64,000 bases of DNA from Clostridium sp. BJN0001 (GCF_022869825.1 NZ_CP094971.1:1861501-1925500); one strand, 5' to 3'; counted from the first letter of the stretch, positions 8,877-19,063 are shown. Notes: a model not told the origin generated them from the letters alone. Translations and numbers: made by a program.

Positions 8877-9668
8877 TTAATTAAGTTTTTTCTTAAAATC
8901 ACTAATATATTCTTTAATTTTCTCTATATCAAAATTATTTTCTTCCATAAGCTTTATAAAATAAGATCCTACAATGCATCCATCTATAACATCCTCATAC
9001 TCTTTAATATCATCTGGTGTTTTAATTCCAAATCCCATCATAACTGGTATATTTGAAACTTCTTTTACACTTTTTAAGTATTCTTTTATATTTTTATAGA
9101 AATTATCAGTAGCCTGTCCTGTAACTCCCATTGATGATACGCAGTATACAAAGCCTTTAGCATTTTCTACAAGCATAGGTATTCTGTTTTTAGAAACTGG
9201 TGAAACAAGTGGTATAAGATATGGTGCATTTTCTTTTTTATTAATATATTCTAAAATTTCAAATGATTCTTCATGTGGTACATCTGGTATTATAATTCCA
9301 TCAACACCACAGCTTATACACATATCTACAAATCTTTGAACGCCATAGTTCAAAACTGTATTATAATAAAGCATAAATATAAGTGGAACATCACATGTTT
9401 TTCTAAGCTCTACTGCAAGATTAAATACACCCTTTAAATTAGTACCTTTTTGTATTGAACGGTATGAAGCATCTTGTATAACAGGGCCATCTGCTATAGG
9501 ATCTGAAAATGGAATTCCAAGTTCTATTACATCAATTCCTGCTTCATATTGAGCTTTTATTATATCAATAGTTTTTTCCATACTAGGAAGTCCAGCAGTC
9601 ATATAAGTTATAAATGCTTTTTTATTTTCCTTTTTAAGATTATTTAATCTATTCTCTATCCTATTCAT
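8877..9668 (-). CDS. trpA: Tryptophan synthase alpha subunit
   Basis: 263 residues, the normal length. Catalytic Glu49 (VIELGIPF) and Asp60 (PIADGPVIQ) are in place, as is the phosphate-binding GFGIKTPDD segment. It splits indole-3-glycerol phosphate into indole and glyceraldehyde 3-phosphate and passes indole to TrpB through a tunnel. Its ATG overlaps the end of trpB by 8 bases. No other trp gene is in the window, so either the rest lies elsewhere or this pair works with exogenous indole or indoleglycerol phosphate. Confidence 0.97.
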   Translation of the reverse strand: MNRIENRLNNLKKENKKAFITYMTAGLPSMEKTIDIIKAQYEAGIDVIELGIPFSDPIADGPVIQDASYRSIQKGTNLKGVFNLAVELRKTCDVPLIFMLYYNTVLNYGVQRFVDMCISCGVDGIIIPDVPHEESFEILEYINKKENAPYLIPLVSPVSKNRIPMLVENAKGFVYCVSSMGVTGQATDNFYKNIKEYLKSVKEVSNIPVMMGFGIKTPDDIKEYEDVIDGCIVGSYFIKLMEENNFDIEKIKEYISDFKKKLN

Positions 9669-10848
9669 TTATACCGCCCCTTTTTTCTATATATTCAGCT
9701 ATTGTGTTAACATCTTTATCTCCCCTACCAGATAAGCAGACTATTATTATATCGTCCTTTGTCATAGTTTTTGTAAGTTTAGGAAGATATGCAAGAGCAT
9801 GTGCACTTTCAATTGCAGGAATAATTCCTTCTAATCTACAAAGTTCAATAAGTGACTCCATAGCTTCAGTATCTGTTACACTATCATACTTAGCACGTCC
9901 TATGCTCTCAAGATAAGCATGTTCTGGTCCTATTCCTGGGTAATCAAGTCCTGCTGAAATAGAATATGCAAGTCTTATATTTCCATCATCATTTTGTAGA
10001 AGATATGATCTCATTCCATGAAGCACACCAACAGTTTTTTCTGACATTGCTGCTGCATGTTCTCCACTTTTTATTCCTTTTCCTGCCGCTTCAACACCAT
10101 ATAGTTTTACTGAAACATCATCTATAAATTCGGCAAACATTCCTATTGAATTTGAGCCTCCTCCACAGCATGCAACAACAGCAGAAGGAAGTCTCCCCTC
10201 TTTTTCTAATATCTGCTTTTTAGCCTCTTTACTTATTATACTTTGAAACTTTTTAACCATTTCAGGATAAGGTGCAGGCCCTACTGCTGAACCTAAAACA
10301 TAAAATGTATCTTCAGCTTCTTTTGTCCATGTTCTTATAGCTTCATTAGTAGCATCTTTTAATGTATTACTTCCAGATTTAACGGGTATTACTTCTGCGC
10401 CAAGCATCTGCATTCTAAGTACATTAAGTCTTTGCCTTTCCATATCCTCTGTTCCCATAAACACTTTACATTTCATGTCAAAAAGTGCAGCTCCTGTTGC
10501 TGTTGCAACTCCATGCTGTCCAGCACCAGTTTCTGCAATTACTTTAGTCTTCCCCATTCTTTTAGCAAGCATAATCTGACCTATAACATTATTTATTTTA
10601 TGTGCCCCTGTATGATTTAAATCTTCCCTTTTTAAATAAATTTTAGGTCCATACTTTTTTGTAAGCTTTGAAGCAAAATATAGTGGATTTTCTCGTCCAA
10701 CATAATCTTTCATATAATAATTATATTCTTCCCAAAACTTTTCATCATCTATCGCTTTTCTATAAGCGTCATCAACTTCTTTTAATGTATTCATAAGAGA
10801 TTCTGAAACATACTGTCCCCCAAAATCTCCGTATTTTTTATTTTTCAT
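9661..10848 (-). CDS. trpB: Tryptophan synthase beta subunit (TrpB1 type)
   Basis: 395 residues. The pyridoxal-phosphate lysine is Lys84 in [11 protein letters not shown], the catalytic Glu106 is in AETGAGQHG, and the phosphate-binding [10 protein letters not shown] is present. It joins indole and serine to give tryptophan. The length and motifs are those of TrpB1, the form that pairs with TrpA. A short 5' region (10849-10959) shared with a divergent SorC-type regulator holds three palindromes rather than a T-box or leader peptide; none was seen. Confidence 0.97.
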   Translation of the reverse strand: MKNKKYGDFGGQYVSESLMNTLKEVDDAYRKAIDDEKFWEEYNYYMKDYVGRENPLYFASKLTKKYGPKIYLKREDLNHTGAHKINNVIGQIMLAKRMGKTKVIAETGAGQHGVATATGAALFDMKCKVFMGTEDMERQRLNVLRMQMLGAEVIPVKSGSNTLKDATNEAIRTWTKEAEDTFYVLGSAVGPAPYPEMVKKFQSIISKEAKKQILEKEGRLPSAVVACCGGGSNSIGMFAEFIDDVSVKLYGVEAAGKGIKSGEHAAAMSEKTVGVLHGMRSYLLQNDDGNIRLAYSISAGLDYPGIGPEHAYLESIGRAKYDSVTDTEAMESLIELCRLEGIIPAIESAHALAYLPKLTKTMTKDDIIIVCLSGRGDKDVNTIAEYIEKRGGINE

Positions 10849-10882
10849 AAATAGCCCTTCCTTTCGTTTTGCAAATTGCTTA

Positions 10883-10934
10883 AAAATATAGTACTATATT
10901 TTAGAAACATATTTCTATAATTGAAATATATTTC
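10883..10934. promoter_or_regulatory. Palindrome cluster between trpB and the SorC-type regulator
   Basis: A perfect 20-base palindrome (10883-10902, core AAATATAGTACTATATTT) is followed by two related 12-base palindromes, GAAACATATTTC (10904-10915) and GAAATATATTTC (10923-10934), whose centres are 19 bases apart. They lie between two divergent genes and look like operators. The binder is inferred to be the adjacent SorC-type protein. Confidence 0.55.
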
Positions 10935-10959
10935 ACTTAAAAAAGGAGATGATTTTTTT

Positions 10960-11898
10960 ATGGCTATTTATGATAACAATAGACTTGTTATAAAGGTCTG
11001 TAAACTTTTTTATGAAAATAATATGAATCAAAAAGAAATATCTGTAAAGCTTGGCATTTCAAAACCTCAAGTTTGCAGGATGATAACTTATGCAAAAGAA
11101 AATAACATAGTAAAATTCACAATAGATAACCCCTATACACATGAATTTTCACTAGAAGAAAATTTAATAAAGAAATATTCTTTAAAAGAAGCCTTCGTAT
11201 TTAATATAAACTATAAAAATGAATCTGAAGCTATAGAAAAGTTAGGAAAATGCTGTGCAAAAGAACTTGATAAATATTTTAAAGATAATAGCACAATAGG
11301 CGTTATGAGTGGAAGAACTATTTCAGCTGTTTCAAATTATGCACATAGGCTCACACGTAAAGGACTTGTTTTTGTTCCTCTTATAGGAAATCCAGGTACA
11401 AGAGGTCATAATTCTCATGCAAATATAATAGCAGAAAATTTTGCTAAAAAAACAGGAGGAAGCTACCTTCTTCTAAATGCACCTTTGCGTCTTCAAAATA
11501 AAAAAATATGTGAAATTATAAAAAGTGAACCTTCAATATCTGAAGTTTTAAAAAAAGGTGCATCATGTGATATATCTCTTATAGGAATTGGTGAAATAAG
11601 CCCTTCATCAACATCTTATATATGTGGTGCTTTTAATGAATGTGATATAAAAAACTTAAAAAAACATAATGCAGTATCTTCAGTCTGTACATCATATATT
11701 TCAGATACAGGTGAAATAATTAAAAACGATTTAAGTGAATGCTCTATAGGAATTTCTTTAGATAAGCTTTCAAAAAGTACAACTATTGCAGTATCTACAA
11801 ATTTGGAAAAATTAAATTCAATAAAAGCAGCTCTTAAAAGCGGTTATATTGATGTATTTATGACAAGCCTTGATATTGCAGAAAAACTTATAAAATAA
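10960..11898 (+). CDS. SorC/DeoR-type transcriptional regulator
   Basis: About 312 residues from the ATG at 10960, which has AAGGAG upstream; an earlier ATG at 10921 lacks a ribosome site. The N-terminal helix-turn-helix reads NQKEISVKLGISKPQVCRMI, followed by a SorC-family sugar-phosphate-binding domain (GVMSGRTIS, VPLIGNPG, LIGIGEIS). Such proteins respond to phosphorylated sugars (family knowledge). No sugar gene is adjacent on its own strand. It is divergent from trpBA across a palindrome-rich spacer, so it may act on itself, on trpBA, or on distant genes. Confidence 0.85.
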   Translation: MAIYDNNRLVIKVCKLFYENNMNQKEISVKLGISKPQVCRMITYAKENNIVKFTIDNPYTHEFSLEENLIKKYSLKEAFVFNINYKNESEAIEKLGKCCAKELDKYFKDNSTIGVMSGRTISAVSNYAHRLTRKGLVFVPLIGNPGTRGHNSHANIIAENFAKKTGGSYLLLNAPLRLQNKKICEIIKSEPSISEVLKKGASCDISLIGIGEISPSSTSYICGAFNECDIKNLKKHNAVSSVCTSYISDTGEIIKNDLSECSIGISLDKLSKSTTIAVSTNLEKLNSIKAALKSGYIDVFMTSLDIAEKLIK

Positions 11899-11975
11899 CC
11901 ATAAAAATTTACAAATTTCTTTCTTTAATATATAATTAAGAAAATCAAAGATATATAACGAGAGGATGTTAAATA

Positions 11976-12242
11976 ATGATACAAATGATCATCATTGTTC
12001 TAATTTTTGCAGTCTATTTTTATTTTGATAATAAATATAAATATACTGATAAAATTTGTTCATTTCTAAAAATAAACACAGAAAAAAAAGCTTTTGCGCT
12101 ACTTATTTTCACACTTTTTTCATTTATGTTAATAACTATGTTAAATATTTTCTTTAATATTCCGTCTACAATATACTGCCTTGTTTCTGGTCTTATTTCC
12201 GGTTTTGGTATAGGAGTTTTAACTAATATTTCACACAGATAA
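11976..12242 (+). CDS. Small membrane protein of unknown function
   Basis: 88 residues with three hydrophobic segments (about 2-17, 38-60 and 63-84) and a lysine-rich loop between the first two. GAGAGG lies upstream of the ATG at good spacing. No family recognised. It stands alone between the SorC-type regulator and a methyl-accepting protein gene. Confidence 0.6.
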   Translation: MIQMIIIVLIFAVYFYFDNKYKYTDKICSFLKINTEKKAFALLIFTLFSFMLITMLNIFFNIPSTIYCLVSGLISGFGIGVLTNISHR

Positions 12243-12381
12243 TTTATAGTAACTTTATATATTTTATGTTAAAAGTCTAATTTTTTACTTTTTTTGTAGT
12301 ATAATATAATTATTAGTCGAGTAAATTAAATTTAATATCGATTATCAAAATTTATTTCTATAATTAAAGGGGAGAGAAATA

Positions 12382-13224
12382 ATGATAAATAAAATTTCTG
12401 ATAATAAGCTAATGGAATCATTTGAAACAATAATGCCTTATTTTAAGTACTATTTAGGTGAAAATATCGGTTTTTCTATTGCAAACACCGAAAGCTTTCT
12501 TCTAGTTAAAGTTAACGGTAATATCGACATTAATTTAAAGACAGGAGATAAAATTCCGCCTGACTCTGCAGCAGATAAATGTATAAAAGGAAAAAAAGTT
12601 ATACATACAGTGCTTCCTGAATCCGTATTTGGTATTCCACTTGAAACAATTGCAGTACCAGTTTTAGAAAATGGAGATGCACAAGGTGCTATAGTTCTAT
12701 TTATGAATGTTGATAAAACTAATAAGAAACAAAAAATAACTGAGCTTTCAAATAATTTGTCAACATCACTTGAACAGATAAGTTCAAACGCTGTTGATAT
12801 GGCAGATGACTTTAAAAAAATAAATAATACTAATGAAAGTATTGGAAGTTTCATTGAAGATACAAAAAATAGTTCTAAAAAGACTGATGAAGTTTTAGCA
12901 TTTATTCAAGGAATTGCAAAACAAACAAATTTACTTGGTCTTAATGCTGCAATAGAATCTGCAAGAGCTGGAGAATATGGAAAAGGATTCAGCGTAGTAT
13001 CATCTGAAATTAGAAATCTTTCAAATTCAACAAAAGAATCAATAAATCAGATTGACGAAATATTAAACACTATTCAAAAATCTATAACTGAAATTTACGA
13101 AAGATTTGAAAATTCTAATGATTTATTAAAGAATCAAACATCTCATCTTGATGAAATTACTGCAACTATACAAAAGCTTACAGATAATGCTGAAATTTTA
13201 AAGAAATTCGCAGATGAATTATAA
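12382..13224 (+). CDS. Short cytosolic methyl-accepting signalling protein
   Basis: 280 residues without any membrane span. Residues 1-115 form a small sensor-like domain ([23 protein letters not shown], resembling those of other soluble clostridial transducers). The C-terminal half is a methyl-accepting coiled coil with the hairpin tip [21 protein letters not shown] needed for CheW/CheA contact. The signalling helices are short, and the protein ends soon after the tip. GGGGAGAG lies upstream of the ATG. Probably reports an internal signal to the chemotaxis kinase or a related output; ligand unknown. Confidence 0.85.
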   Translation: MINKISDNKLMESFETIMPYFKYYLGENIGFSIANTESFLLVKVNGNIDINLKTGDKIPPDSAADKCIKGKKVIHTVLPESVFGIPLETIAVPVLENGDAQGAIVLFMNVDKTNKKQKITELSNNLSTSLEQISSNAVDMADDFKKINNTNESIGSFIEDTKNSSKKTDEVLAFIQGIAKQTNLLGLNAAIESARAGEYGKGFSVVSSEIRNLSNSTKESINQIDEILNTIQKSITEIYERFENSNDLLKNQTSHLDEITATIQKLTDNAEILKKFADEL

Positions 13225-13233
13225 AATATAAAT

Positions 13234-13276
13234 AAAAATATGCTGTATCAAATTCATTTTGATACAGCATATTTTT
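13234..13276. terminator. Bidirectional terminator between convergent genes
   Basis: A 19-bp stem (13234-13252 with 13258-13276) with a 5-base loop, flanked by A runs on one side and T runs on the other. It serves the methyl-accepting gene on the plus strand and the YjiH-like gene on the minus strand. Confidence 0.9.
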
Positions 13277-13280
13277 ATAT

Positions 13281-14647
13281 TTACATTGGAATTATATTTG
13301 ATAATAAAATAATTATAGGAAGTGAGATTATTGTTCTTTCTATAAAAATTAAAAATAATTTTTTTATGTTAATATCAACACCTGATTTTAATATTATACT
13401 TCCAACCTCAGTCAAATAAATTATCTGTATTAGAGATAAAACTCCTATTATAAACCTTGTTTTAACTTCTACATCATGTCCAATTATAAGAGCAGGAATA
13501 AACATATCAATAAATCCTACAAGTGTTGCTGGTGCAACTTTAAATGCATCTTGAACATTAAACAAATTTAAAAATAATCCCATAGGATATGATATTATCT
13601 GCATTATATTAGTTTTATTAGCTATAAGAAGTCCTATAGTTCCCCATGATATTACAATTGGTATAAGATCTATCATTATATCAAATGCATTTTCAATACC
13701 ATCTCTAATCATAAATCTAAACTTAAACTTCTCTGCTCTTTTACATGCTGATTTTACTGCATATGATAACTTTCCTTCACCTTCTGGAATATTCTCAGCT
13801 TCAAAGCCATTTACATCTTTAAGTATGTATTATCAATTGAACTTAATGGAGGTACTCTTACCCCAATTACAGCAAGAAATATTCCAAGAAGCGTAATACA
13901 CAAATAAAATACAGGAAAAATATGAGTTAAATCTAATGCACTTGCTACAACCATACAAAAAGGAATAGAAACAAGAGAAAAGTTTGTCATTATAGAAGCA
14001 GCTTCTCTTTTACTATAATATCCAGCTTCATACTGCTGTCTTGTTACAAGTACAGCTGTATTTGATGAACCAAGCCATGAAGTTATCATATCTACACATG
14101 CACGTCCTGGAACTTTAAAAACTGGTCTTACATAATCTCTTAATAATATTCCAAAAAATTCCATCGTACCACAGTCTGTAAGAAGTGGCAGCATAAAGCT
14201 TAGCGTAATTGCAATAGCAACTAAAGTTTTACTTAAATCTACCATTCCTGCACCAATATCATTTGAATATATAACTTCCGGTCCTACTTTAAACACAACT
14301 GAAAAGCATACAAAAAATGCAATCAATTTTGTAATTAAATATATTGGTGATACATAAAAAAGCTTTTTAAAAAGTCTATTACTTAAAATAAATTTTGGTT
14401 TAAATAAAACTGCAAGTAGTGATAAAAATGCAGAAATACATGTAATAACAAAAACTATATATTCTGAATAAGCACTTAAACAATCCTCAATAAAATTTGA
14501 CGCTATAGACATTCCATTTGTTATATTTCCATCTTTATATACAGGAAACATAAACAGTCCTACTCCAATACTTGATAAAATCAAAAATTTTATCATTAAC
14601 TTTCCGGTTAATTTATTGTTTGATTCTTCTTTAGATGTTAAATTCAT
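13281..14647 (-). pseudogene. YjiH-like nucleoside-recognition (Gate) membrane protein, frameshifted
   Basis: Two reading frames together make one protein of about 450 residues. The first part (14647 to 13811) has eight or so membrane spans and reads GSSNTAVLVTRQQYEAGYYSKREA, typical of YjiH-family proteins with Gate domains. It ends at a stop at 13811. From about 13820 the other frame continues without a stop (ILKDVNGFEAENIPEGEG, then IRDGIENAFDIMIDLIPIV) to 13281. One missing base near 13820-13830 explains the break. The start is given at ATG 14647 with AAGGAG 12 bases upstream. Whether the shift is a true mutation or a read error cannot be decided here. Family function (solute transport) is poorly known. 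Confidence 0.8.
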
Positions 14648-14756
14648 TGAATAAATTTTCTCCTTTGTTTTATAGTACAAATTTTTGCGCACAATACTAT
14701 AATCAATGTAAATTTAACTTTTGTCAATAAAAATCTGCATAATTATTTATTTTTTT

Positions 14757-14972
14757 TTATATTTCATCATTTTTATTAGCTATTGTTTCCATAAATTCTT
14801 TTGTCTTAGACCAATATAAAGATCCCCAGTTTTCAAAATTCCATTTATCCATATAATCGTTGCACTCATAATCTATATAATATATTTTTCCATTCTGCAC
14901 TACAAAATTAGTAGGATAATAATCAATATTAGTATTAGATGCATAAAGAAGTTTACACATATTCTTTATCAT
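14757..14972 (-). pseudogene. C-terminal remnant of an aminoglycoside-phosphotransferase-like protein
   Basis: 71 residues containing NIDYYPTNFVVQNGKIYYID, which resembles the catalytic and metal-binding loops (HxDxxxxN...IDxE) of the phosphotransferase/choline-kinase superfamily, but with the catalytic His-x-Asp changed to NID and no N-terminal lobe. A TAA stop lies directly upstream of the ATG, and no good ribosome site is seen. It is probably what is left of a decayed gene; a small real protein is less likely. Confidence 0.5.
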
Positions 14973-15075
14973 TTACTTTTATATTATCCACTTATACAAA
15001 CCCCCTTAAAACATTTATACTTCCATATATTTATATTTTAATTATACTACTTTTACTATAATTTTCTTGTTAAAA

Positions 15076-15115
15076 ATAAAGCGATGAAAAACTTTAAATT
15101 TTTTCATCGCTTTAT
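15076..15115 (-). terminator. Terminator after the feo operon
   Basis: A 16-bp stem (15076-15091 with 15100-15115) with an 8-base loop, with A/T runs at its base. It follows the small FeoB-associated gene by ten bases. Confidence 0.85.
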
Positions 15116-15124
15116 ATATTAAAT

Positions 15125-15286
15125 CTATTTATCTTTTATTGTGATTTTATTCATATGAGCTTTACATCCGCTGCACATTTTACAATTACCTGAACAACCT
15201 CTGTGTCCATTCTTTTTTATACTTATAATTGCAAAAACAAAACATACAAATAAAATCATTAAAACAATTATTGTACTAATATTCAT
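15125..15286 (-). CDS. FeoB-associated Cys-rich membrane protein
   Basis: 53 residues: one membrane helix (about residues 4-22), then KKNGHRGCSGNCKMCSGC, a cysteine-rich cytoplasmic tail with four cysteines in C-x3-C-x2-C-x2-C. AAGGTGG precedes the ATG at 15286. This is the layout of the small proteins regularly found directly after feoB in Firmicutes, thought to help ferrous-iron uptake. It lies 18 bases after feoB in the same operon. Confidence 0.85.
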   Translation of the reverse strand: MNISTIIVLMILFVCFVFAIISIKKNGHRGCSGNCKMCSGCKAHMNKITIKDK

Positions 15287-15304
15287 AATTATTACCACCT
15301 TAAC

Positions 15305-17662
15305 TTATAAAAATAAGAAACTTCCAACGATATTAAATAGGAATGCTACAATCCACGCAATTACGCACTGTGTTATAGCAACTAAAAACGCATATTTTAA
15401 ACCAAGTTCCTTTTTTACAACAGCAATTGCTGCAATACATGGAGTATATAAAAGTGAAAATATTAAAAATACAAAAGCCGAAAGCCCTGTAAACATAGTT
15501 GGAAGCAAGTCTGTATTTCCTCCAAGAAGTACTGTAAGTGTACTTACAACACTTTCTTTTGCTGTAAATCCTGTTATAAGTGCTGTTGCAACTTTCCATT
15601 CTCCAAGTCCTAAAGGCTTAAATATAGGTGCTATAAAGCTTCCAAGAAGTGCAAGAAGACTATTTGCTGAATCACTTACAACATTAAATCTTACATCGAA
15701 TGTCTGAAGAAACCATATGATAATTGATGCAATAAATATAATTGAAAAAGCTTTTGTAATAAAATCTTTCGCTTTATCAGATATAAGTTTCCATACATTT
15801 TTATAACTTGGCATACGGTAATTTGGAAGTTCCATAACAAATGGTACTGGCTCTCCCTTAAACGCTGTGTGTTTTAAAATAAATGCAAATACTATTCCAA
15901 CTAAAATACCTATAAGATAAAGTCCAATCATAATAAGTGGAGCAATCTTAGGAAAAAACGCTGCAGTAAATAATGCATATATAGGTAGTTTTGCAGAACA
16001 ACTCATAAACGGAGTTAAAAAGATTGTCATCTTTCTATCTCTCTCTGATGGAAGTGTTCTTGTTGACATAATAGCAGGTACTGAACATCCAAAACCAATA
16101 AGCATTGGTACAAAACTTCTTCCTGAAAGTCCAAGTTTTCTTAGCATAGTATCCATTATAAACGCAACTCTTGCCATATAACCTGTATCTTCAAGAATAG
16201 AAAGAAAGAAAAACAAAATAACAATAACCGGTAAAAAGCTAAGTACACTTCCAATTCCAGCAAATATACCATCTATTACAAGCGAATGGACAACTGGGTT
16301 AACGTTCCAAAGTGTAAGTCCTTTATCAACAATGTTTGTTAGATATGTAATACCAATATCCATGATATCAGAAAAAAATGATCCAATTGGGCCAAATGTC
16401 ATATAAAAAATAAATGCCATAATTCCTATAAATGAAGGAAGTGCTGTCCACTTTCCTGTAAGCAGTTTATCCATATTTGCGCTTCTTTTATGTTCCTTGC
16501 TCTCCTGTGGTTTTATTACCCATGCATCACAAAGATTTTCTATAAAGGTAAAACGCATATCTGCAAGAGCTGCTTCTCTATCAAGGCCTGTCCTCTCTTC
16601 CATCTGCTTTACAAGATTTTGAATACTAAAAAATTCTTCGTGCTCTATTTTTAATGCATCAATTACAGGCTTGTCTCCTTCAACTACTTTTGTAGCTGCA
16701 AAACGGACTGGTATTTTTGCCATAGCAGCATGATCTTCTATTAAATGAACTGTTGCATGAATACATCTATGAACAGCTCCTTTATATGGTCCATCAGGAC
16801 TGCAAAAATCCATTCTTCCAGGACACTCTTTATTTCTAGCAACATTTACTGCATGTTCAACAAGTTCATTTATACCTTGATTTTTTACAGCTGATATTGG
16901 AATAACGGGTATTCCTAAAGTGTTTTCAAGTCCATTTATATCTATTGTTCCACCATTTTCACTTACTTCATCCATCATATTAAGTGCAATTACCATAGGA
17001 ACATTAAGTTCAATAAGCTGCATTGTAAGCAGCATATTTCTCTCGATATTTGTTGCATCTATAATATTTATAATTCCATTTGGTTTTTCATTTAAGATAA
17101 ATTCTCTTGTTACAATTTCCTCACTTGTATATGGAGAAAGTGAATATATTCCAGGAAGATCTGTAACAGTGGCTTCCGGATGATTTCTAATAATTCCATC
17201 CTTTCTATCTACAGTAACTCCTGGAAAATTACCAACATGTTGATTTGATCCAGTAAGCTGATTAAATAATGTTGTTTTTCCACAGTTTTGATTTCCAACA
17301 AGAGCAAATTTTAATTTTTCATTATCAGATAAAACATCTCCAGATTTTTTAGGAGAATATTTAGTATCTTCACCTATAGTAGAATAAAAACTCTGCCTTT
17401 TTTCTATCTTTTTTCTTTTATGTTCATGCATATTATGAATATTTTCTATAACAATCTTTGATGCATCAGCTTTACGAAGAGTAAGTTCATATCCTCTAAC
17501 CATAAGCTCCATAGGATCACCCATAGGCGCCATCTTAATTAATGTCACCTCAGTTCCAGGTGTAAGCCCCATATCTAAAATATGTCTACGCAGCGGATGG
17601 TCATCGCAATTAACAGATGATATTACCGCATCTTTGCCTATTTCAAGTTCGTCAAGTGTCAT
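15305..17662 (-). CDS. feoB: Ferrous iron transporter, FeoA-FeoB fusion
   Basis: 785 residues. Residues 1-75 are a FeoA-like SH3 domain (LGLTPGTEVTLIKMAPMGDP style), normally a separate protein. After a lysine-rich linker comes the FeoB GTPase: G1 GNQNCGKTT (about 123-131), the switch region NFPGVTVDRKDG, and DLPGIYSL. The C-terminal half holds two Gate-type membrane repeats (LIGFGCSVPAIMSTRTL; LITGFTAKESVVSTL). It imports Fe2+ under anaerobic conditions. A Fur box lies in its promoter, so iron repression is expected. GGAGGG precedes the ATG. Confidence 0.96.
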   Translation of the reverse strand: MTLDELEIGKDAVISSVNCDDHPLRRHILDMGLTPGTEVTLIKMAPMGDPMELMVRGYELTLRKADASKIVIENIHNMHEHKRKKIEKRQSFYSTIGEDTKYSPKKSGDVLSDNEKLKFALVGNQNCGKTTLFNQLTGSNQHVGNFPGVTVDRKDGIIRNHPEATVTDLPGIYSLSPYTSEEIVTREFILNEKPNGIINIIDATNIERNMLLTMQLIELNVPMVIALNMMDEVSENGGTIDINGLENTLGIPVIPISAVKNQGINELVEHAVNVARNKECPGRMDFCSPDGPYKGAVHRCIHATVHLIEDHAAMAKIPVRFAATKVVEGDKPVIDALKIEHEEFFSIQNLVKQMEERTGLDREAALADMRFTFIENLCDAWVIKPQESKEHKRSANMDKLLTGKWTALPSFIGIMAFIFYMTFGPIGSFFSDIMDIGITYLTNIVDKGLTLWNVNPVVHSLVIDGIFAGIGSVLSFLPVIVILFFFLSILEDTGYMARVAFIMDTMLRKLGLSGRSFVPMLIGFGCSVPAIMSTRTLPSERDRKMTIFLTPFMSCSAKLPIYALFTAAFFPKIAPLIMIGLYLIGILVGIVFAFILKHTAFKGEPVPFVMELPNYRMPSYKNVWKLISDKAKDFITKAFSIIFIASIIIWFLQTFDVRFNVVSDSANSLLALLGSFIAPIFKPLGLGEWKVATALITGFTAKESVVSTLTVLLGGNTDLLPTMFTGLSAFVFLIFSLLYTPCIAAIAVVKKELGLKYAFLVAITQCVIAWIVAFLFNIVGSFLFL

Positions 17663-17697
17663 TATTTTCCCTCCAGATGTATTATTTTTTGTTTAAA

Positions 17698-17755
17698 TGA
17701 TATTGATTATCATTTTTAATATAATTATAATATCATATATCTTTATTAATTTCAA
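17698..17755 (-). promoter_or_regulatory. feoB promoter with Fur box
   Basis: On the minus strand TTGAAA (17750-17755) and TATTAT (17727-17732) are 17 bases apart. Fourteen bases after the -10 lies TGATATTGATTATCA (17698-17712), which differs from the 7-1-7 Fur consensus TGATAATnATTATCA at one position. Placement just after the start point fits repression by iron-loaded Fur. Confidence 0.8.
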
Positions 17756-17777
17756 ATATATTTTTGGGATAATATAA

Positions 17778-17816
17778 AAATGGTATTTAGCTAATAACTT
17801 TAGCTAAATACCATTT
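17778..17816 (-). terminator. Terminator after the rubrerythrin-SOD operon
   Basis: A 17-bp stem (17778-17794 with 17800-17816) with a 5-base loop, followed on the minus strand by a T-rich run. The arm ATGGTATTTAGCT is nearly repeated in the terminator at 21304-21338. Confidence 0.85.
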
Positions 17817-17840
17817 AATTTTACTATTTATTCAAAATTT

Positions 17841-18458
17841 TTATTTAGTATAAGATTCATATATTTTTTCTATTTTTGACCAGTCAATAATATTCCATAT
17901 ATTTTTTACATAGTCAGGTCTTACATTTTTATATTTTAAATAATATGCATGTTCCCAAACATCTATAGTTAATAGAGGTTTTTTATTTATACTTAATGGA
18001 GAATTTTGATTTAAAGTTGTTATTACTTCTAATTCTCCGTTTTCATCTAAGACAAGCCATCCCCATCCTGAACCAAACTGACCTATTGCTGCACTACTTA
18101 CTTTCTCTTTCATTTGATCAAAACTACCAAATTTACTATTTATAGCATCTAGAAGTTTTCCATCAGGTCTAGTTTTAGCATTAGGTGATAAGATTGAAAA
18201 ATAGAAATTATGATTTGCTACTCCTCCACCTTGATTTATAACGCCTTGTTTTATATCCTCTGGAATATCACTAGTATTTTTTAATATATCTTCTAATGAT
18301 TTATTTTGTACAAATTCGCTATGTCCTTCTAATAATGCATTTAGATTATTTACATATGTCTGCAAATGTTTTGAGTAATGAATTTCTACAGTTAATCCAT
18401 CTATATATGGTTCTAGTTCATCATATGCATAGTTTAATTTTATTTTATCAAATTTCAT
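17841..18458 (-). CDS. sod: Superoxide dismutase, Fe/Mn family
   Basis: 205 residues. Metal ligands are visible: His27 (VEIHYSKH), a second His in VANHNFYF, and Asp and His in DVWEHAYYL. GSGWGWLV is the usual dimer-core segment. Converts superoxide to peroxide and oxygen. It follows rubrerythrin by 17 bases with AGGGGAG before the ATG, so one transcript couples superoxide and peroxide removal. The metal used cannot be read reliably from sequence. Confidence 0.95.
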   Translation of the reverse strand: MKFDKIKLNYAYDELEPYIDGLTVEIHYSKHLQTYVNNLNALLEGHSEFVQNKSLEDILKNTSDIPEDIKQGVINQGGGVANHNFYFSILSPNAKTRPDGKLLDAINSKFGSFDQMKEKVSSAAIGQFGSGWGWLVLDENGELEVITTLNQNSPLSINKKPLLTIDVWEHAYYLKYKNVRPDYVKNIWNIIDWSKIEKIYESYTK

Positions 18459-18475
18459 AATAAATCACTCCCCTT

Positions 18476-19063
18476 TTAATAATTTTCAATAAATACTTCA
18501 AAGTAACCTTGTGGATGTGCACAAGCAGGACATGCCTTAGGTGCTTCAGTTCCTTCATATATATATCCACAATTAGTACATTTCCATAATACAGGTTTTT
18601 CTTTCTTAAATACTGTTCCGTTTTCTATATTAGATAATAATTTGTTATATCTTCTCTCATGAGTCTTTTCAACTTCAGCTATTTTTTTAAAAATTAGAGC
18701 TATTTCAGGAAATCCTTCTTCCTCTGCATCTTTAGCAAATGTAGGATAAAGTTTTTCCCATTCTTCATTTTCTCCATGAGCTGCTGCTCTTAAATTTTTA
18801 GCAGTCTTATCATGAAGTGATACTGGATAATCTGCTTTTATTTCTATTGTCTCATCTTCAAAATCTCTTTTTAAAAACTTATAAAACCTTTTTGCATGCT
18901 CTTTTTCCTGTTCTGCAGTTTCCATAAAAATATTAGATATTTGAACATATCCTTCTTTCTTTGCAATACTAGAATAATAAGTATACCTAGTTCTAGCCTG
19001 AGACTCTCCAGCAAAAGATTTCATTAAATTTTCTGCAGTTTTAGTTCCATTTAATTTTTTCAT
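18476..19063 (-). CDS. rbr: Rubrerythrin
   Basis: 195 residues. A ferritin-like four-helix bundle supplies the di-iron site ([31 protein letters not shown]), and the C-terminus is a rubredoxin knuckle with [10 protein letters not shown] and CPACAHPQG. Reduces hydrogen peroxide in anaerobes. First gene of the rbr-sod operon; AAGGTGAGGG lies upstream. Two copies of a PerR-like half-motif lie 30-60 bases upstream. Confidence 0.97.
   Translation of the reverse strand: MKKLNGTKTAENLMKSFAGESQARTRYTYYSSIAKKEGYVQISNIFMETAEQEKEHAKRFYKFLKRDFEDETIEIKADYPVSLHDKTAKNLRAAAHGENEEWEKLYPTFAKDAEEEGFPEIALIFKKIAEVEKTHERRYNKLLSNIENGTVFKKEKPVLWKCTNCGYIYEGTEAPKACPACAHPQGYFEVFIENY

Noticed and set aside
10849..10959. 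T-box or tryptophan leader before trpB
   Set aside because: The spacer is only about 110 bases, has no Trp codons in a leader ORF and no T-box sequence.
12316..12345. Motility-type (SigD) promoter before the cytosolic methyl-accepting gene
   Set aside because: TAAA and CGATTAT are present but only 13 bases apart, several bases too close.
12450..12854. 134-codon antisense ORF within the methyl-accepting gene
   Set aside because: Mirror of a well-supported coding frame; no ribosome site or recognisable domain.
15333..15599. 88-codon Cys/Tyr-rich ORF within feoB
   Set aside because: Shadow of feoB in another frame, without a ribosome site.
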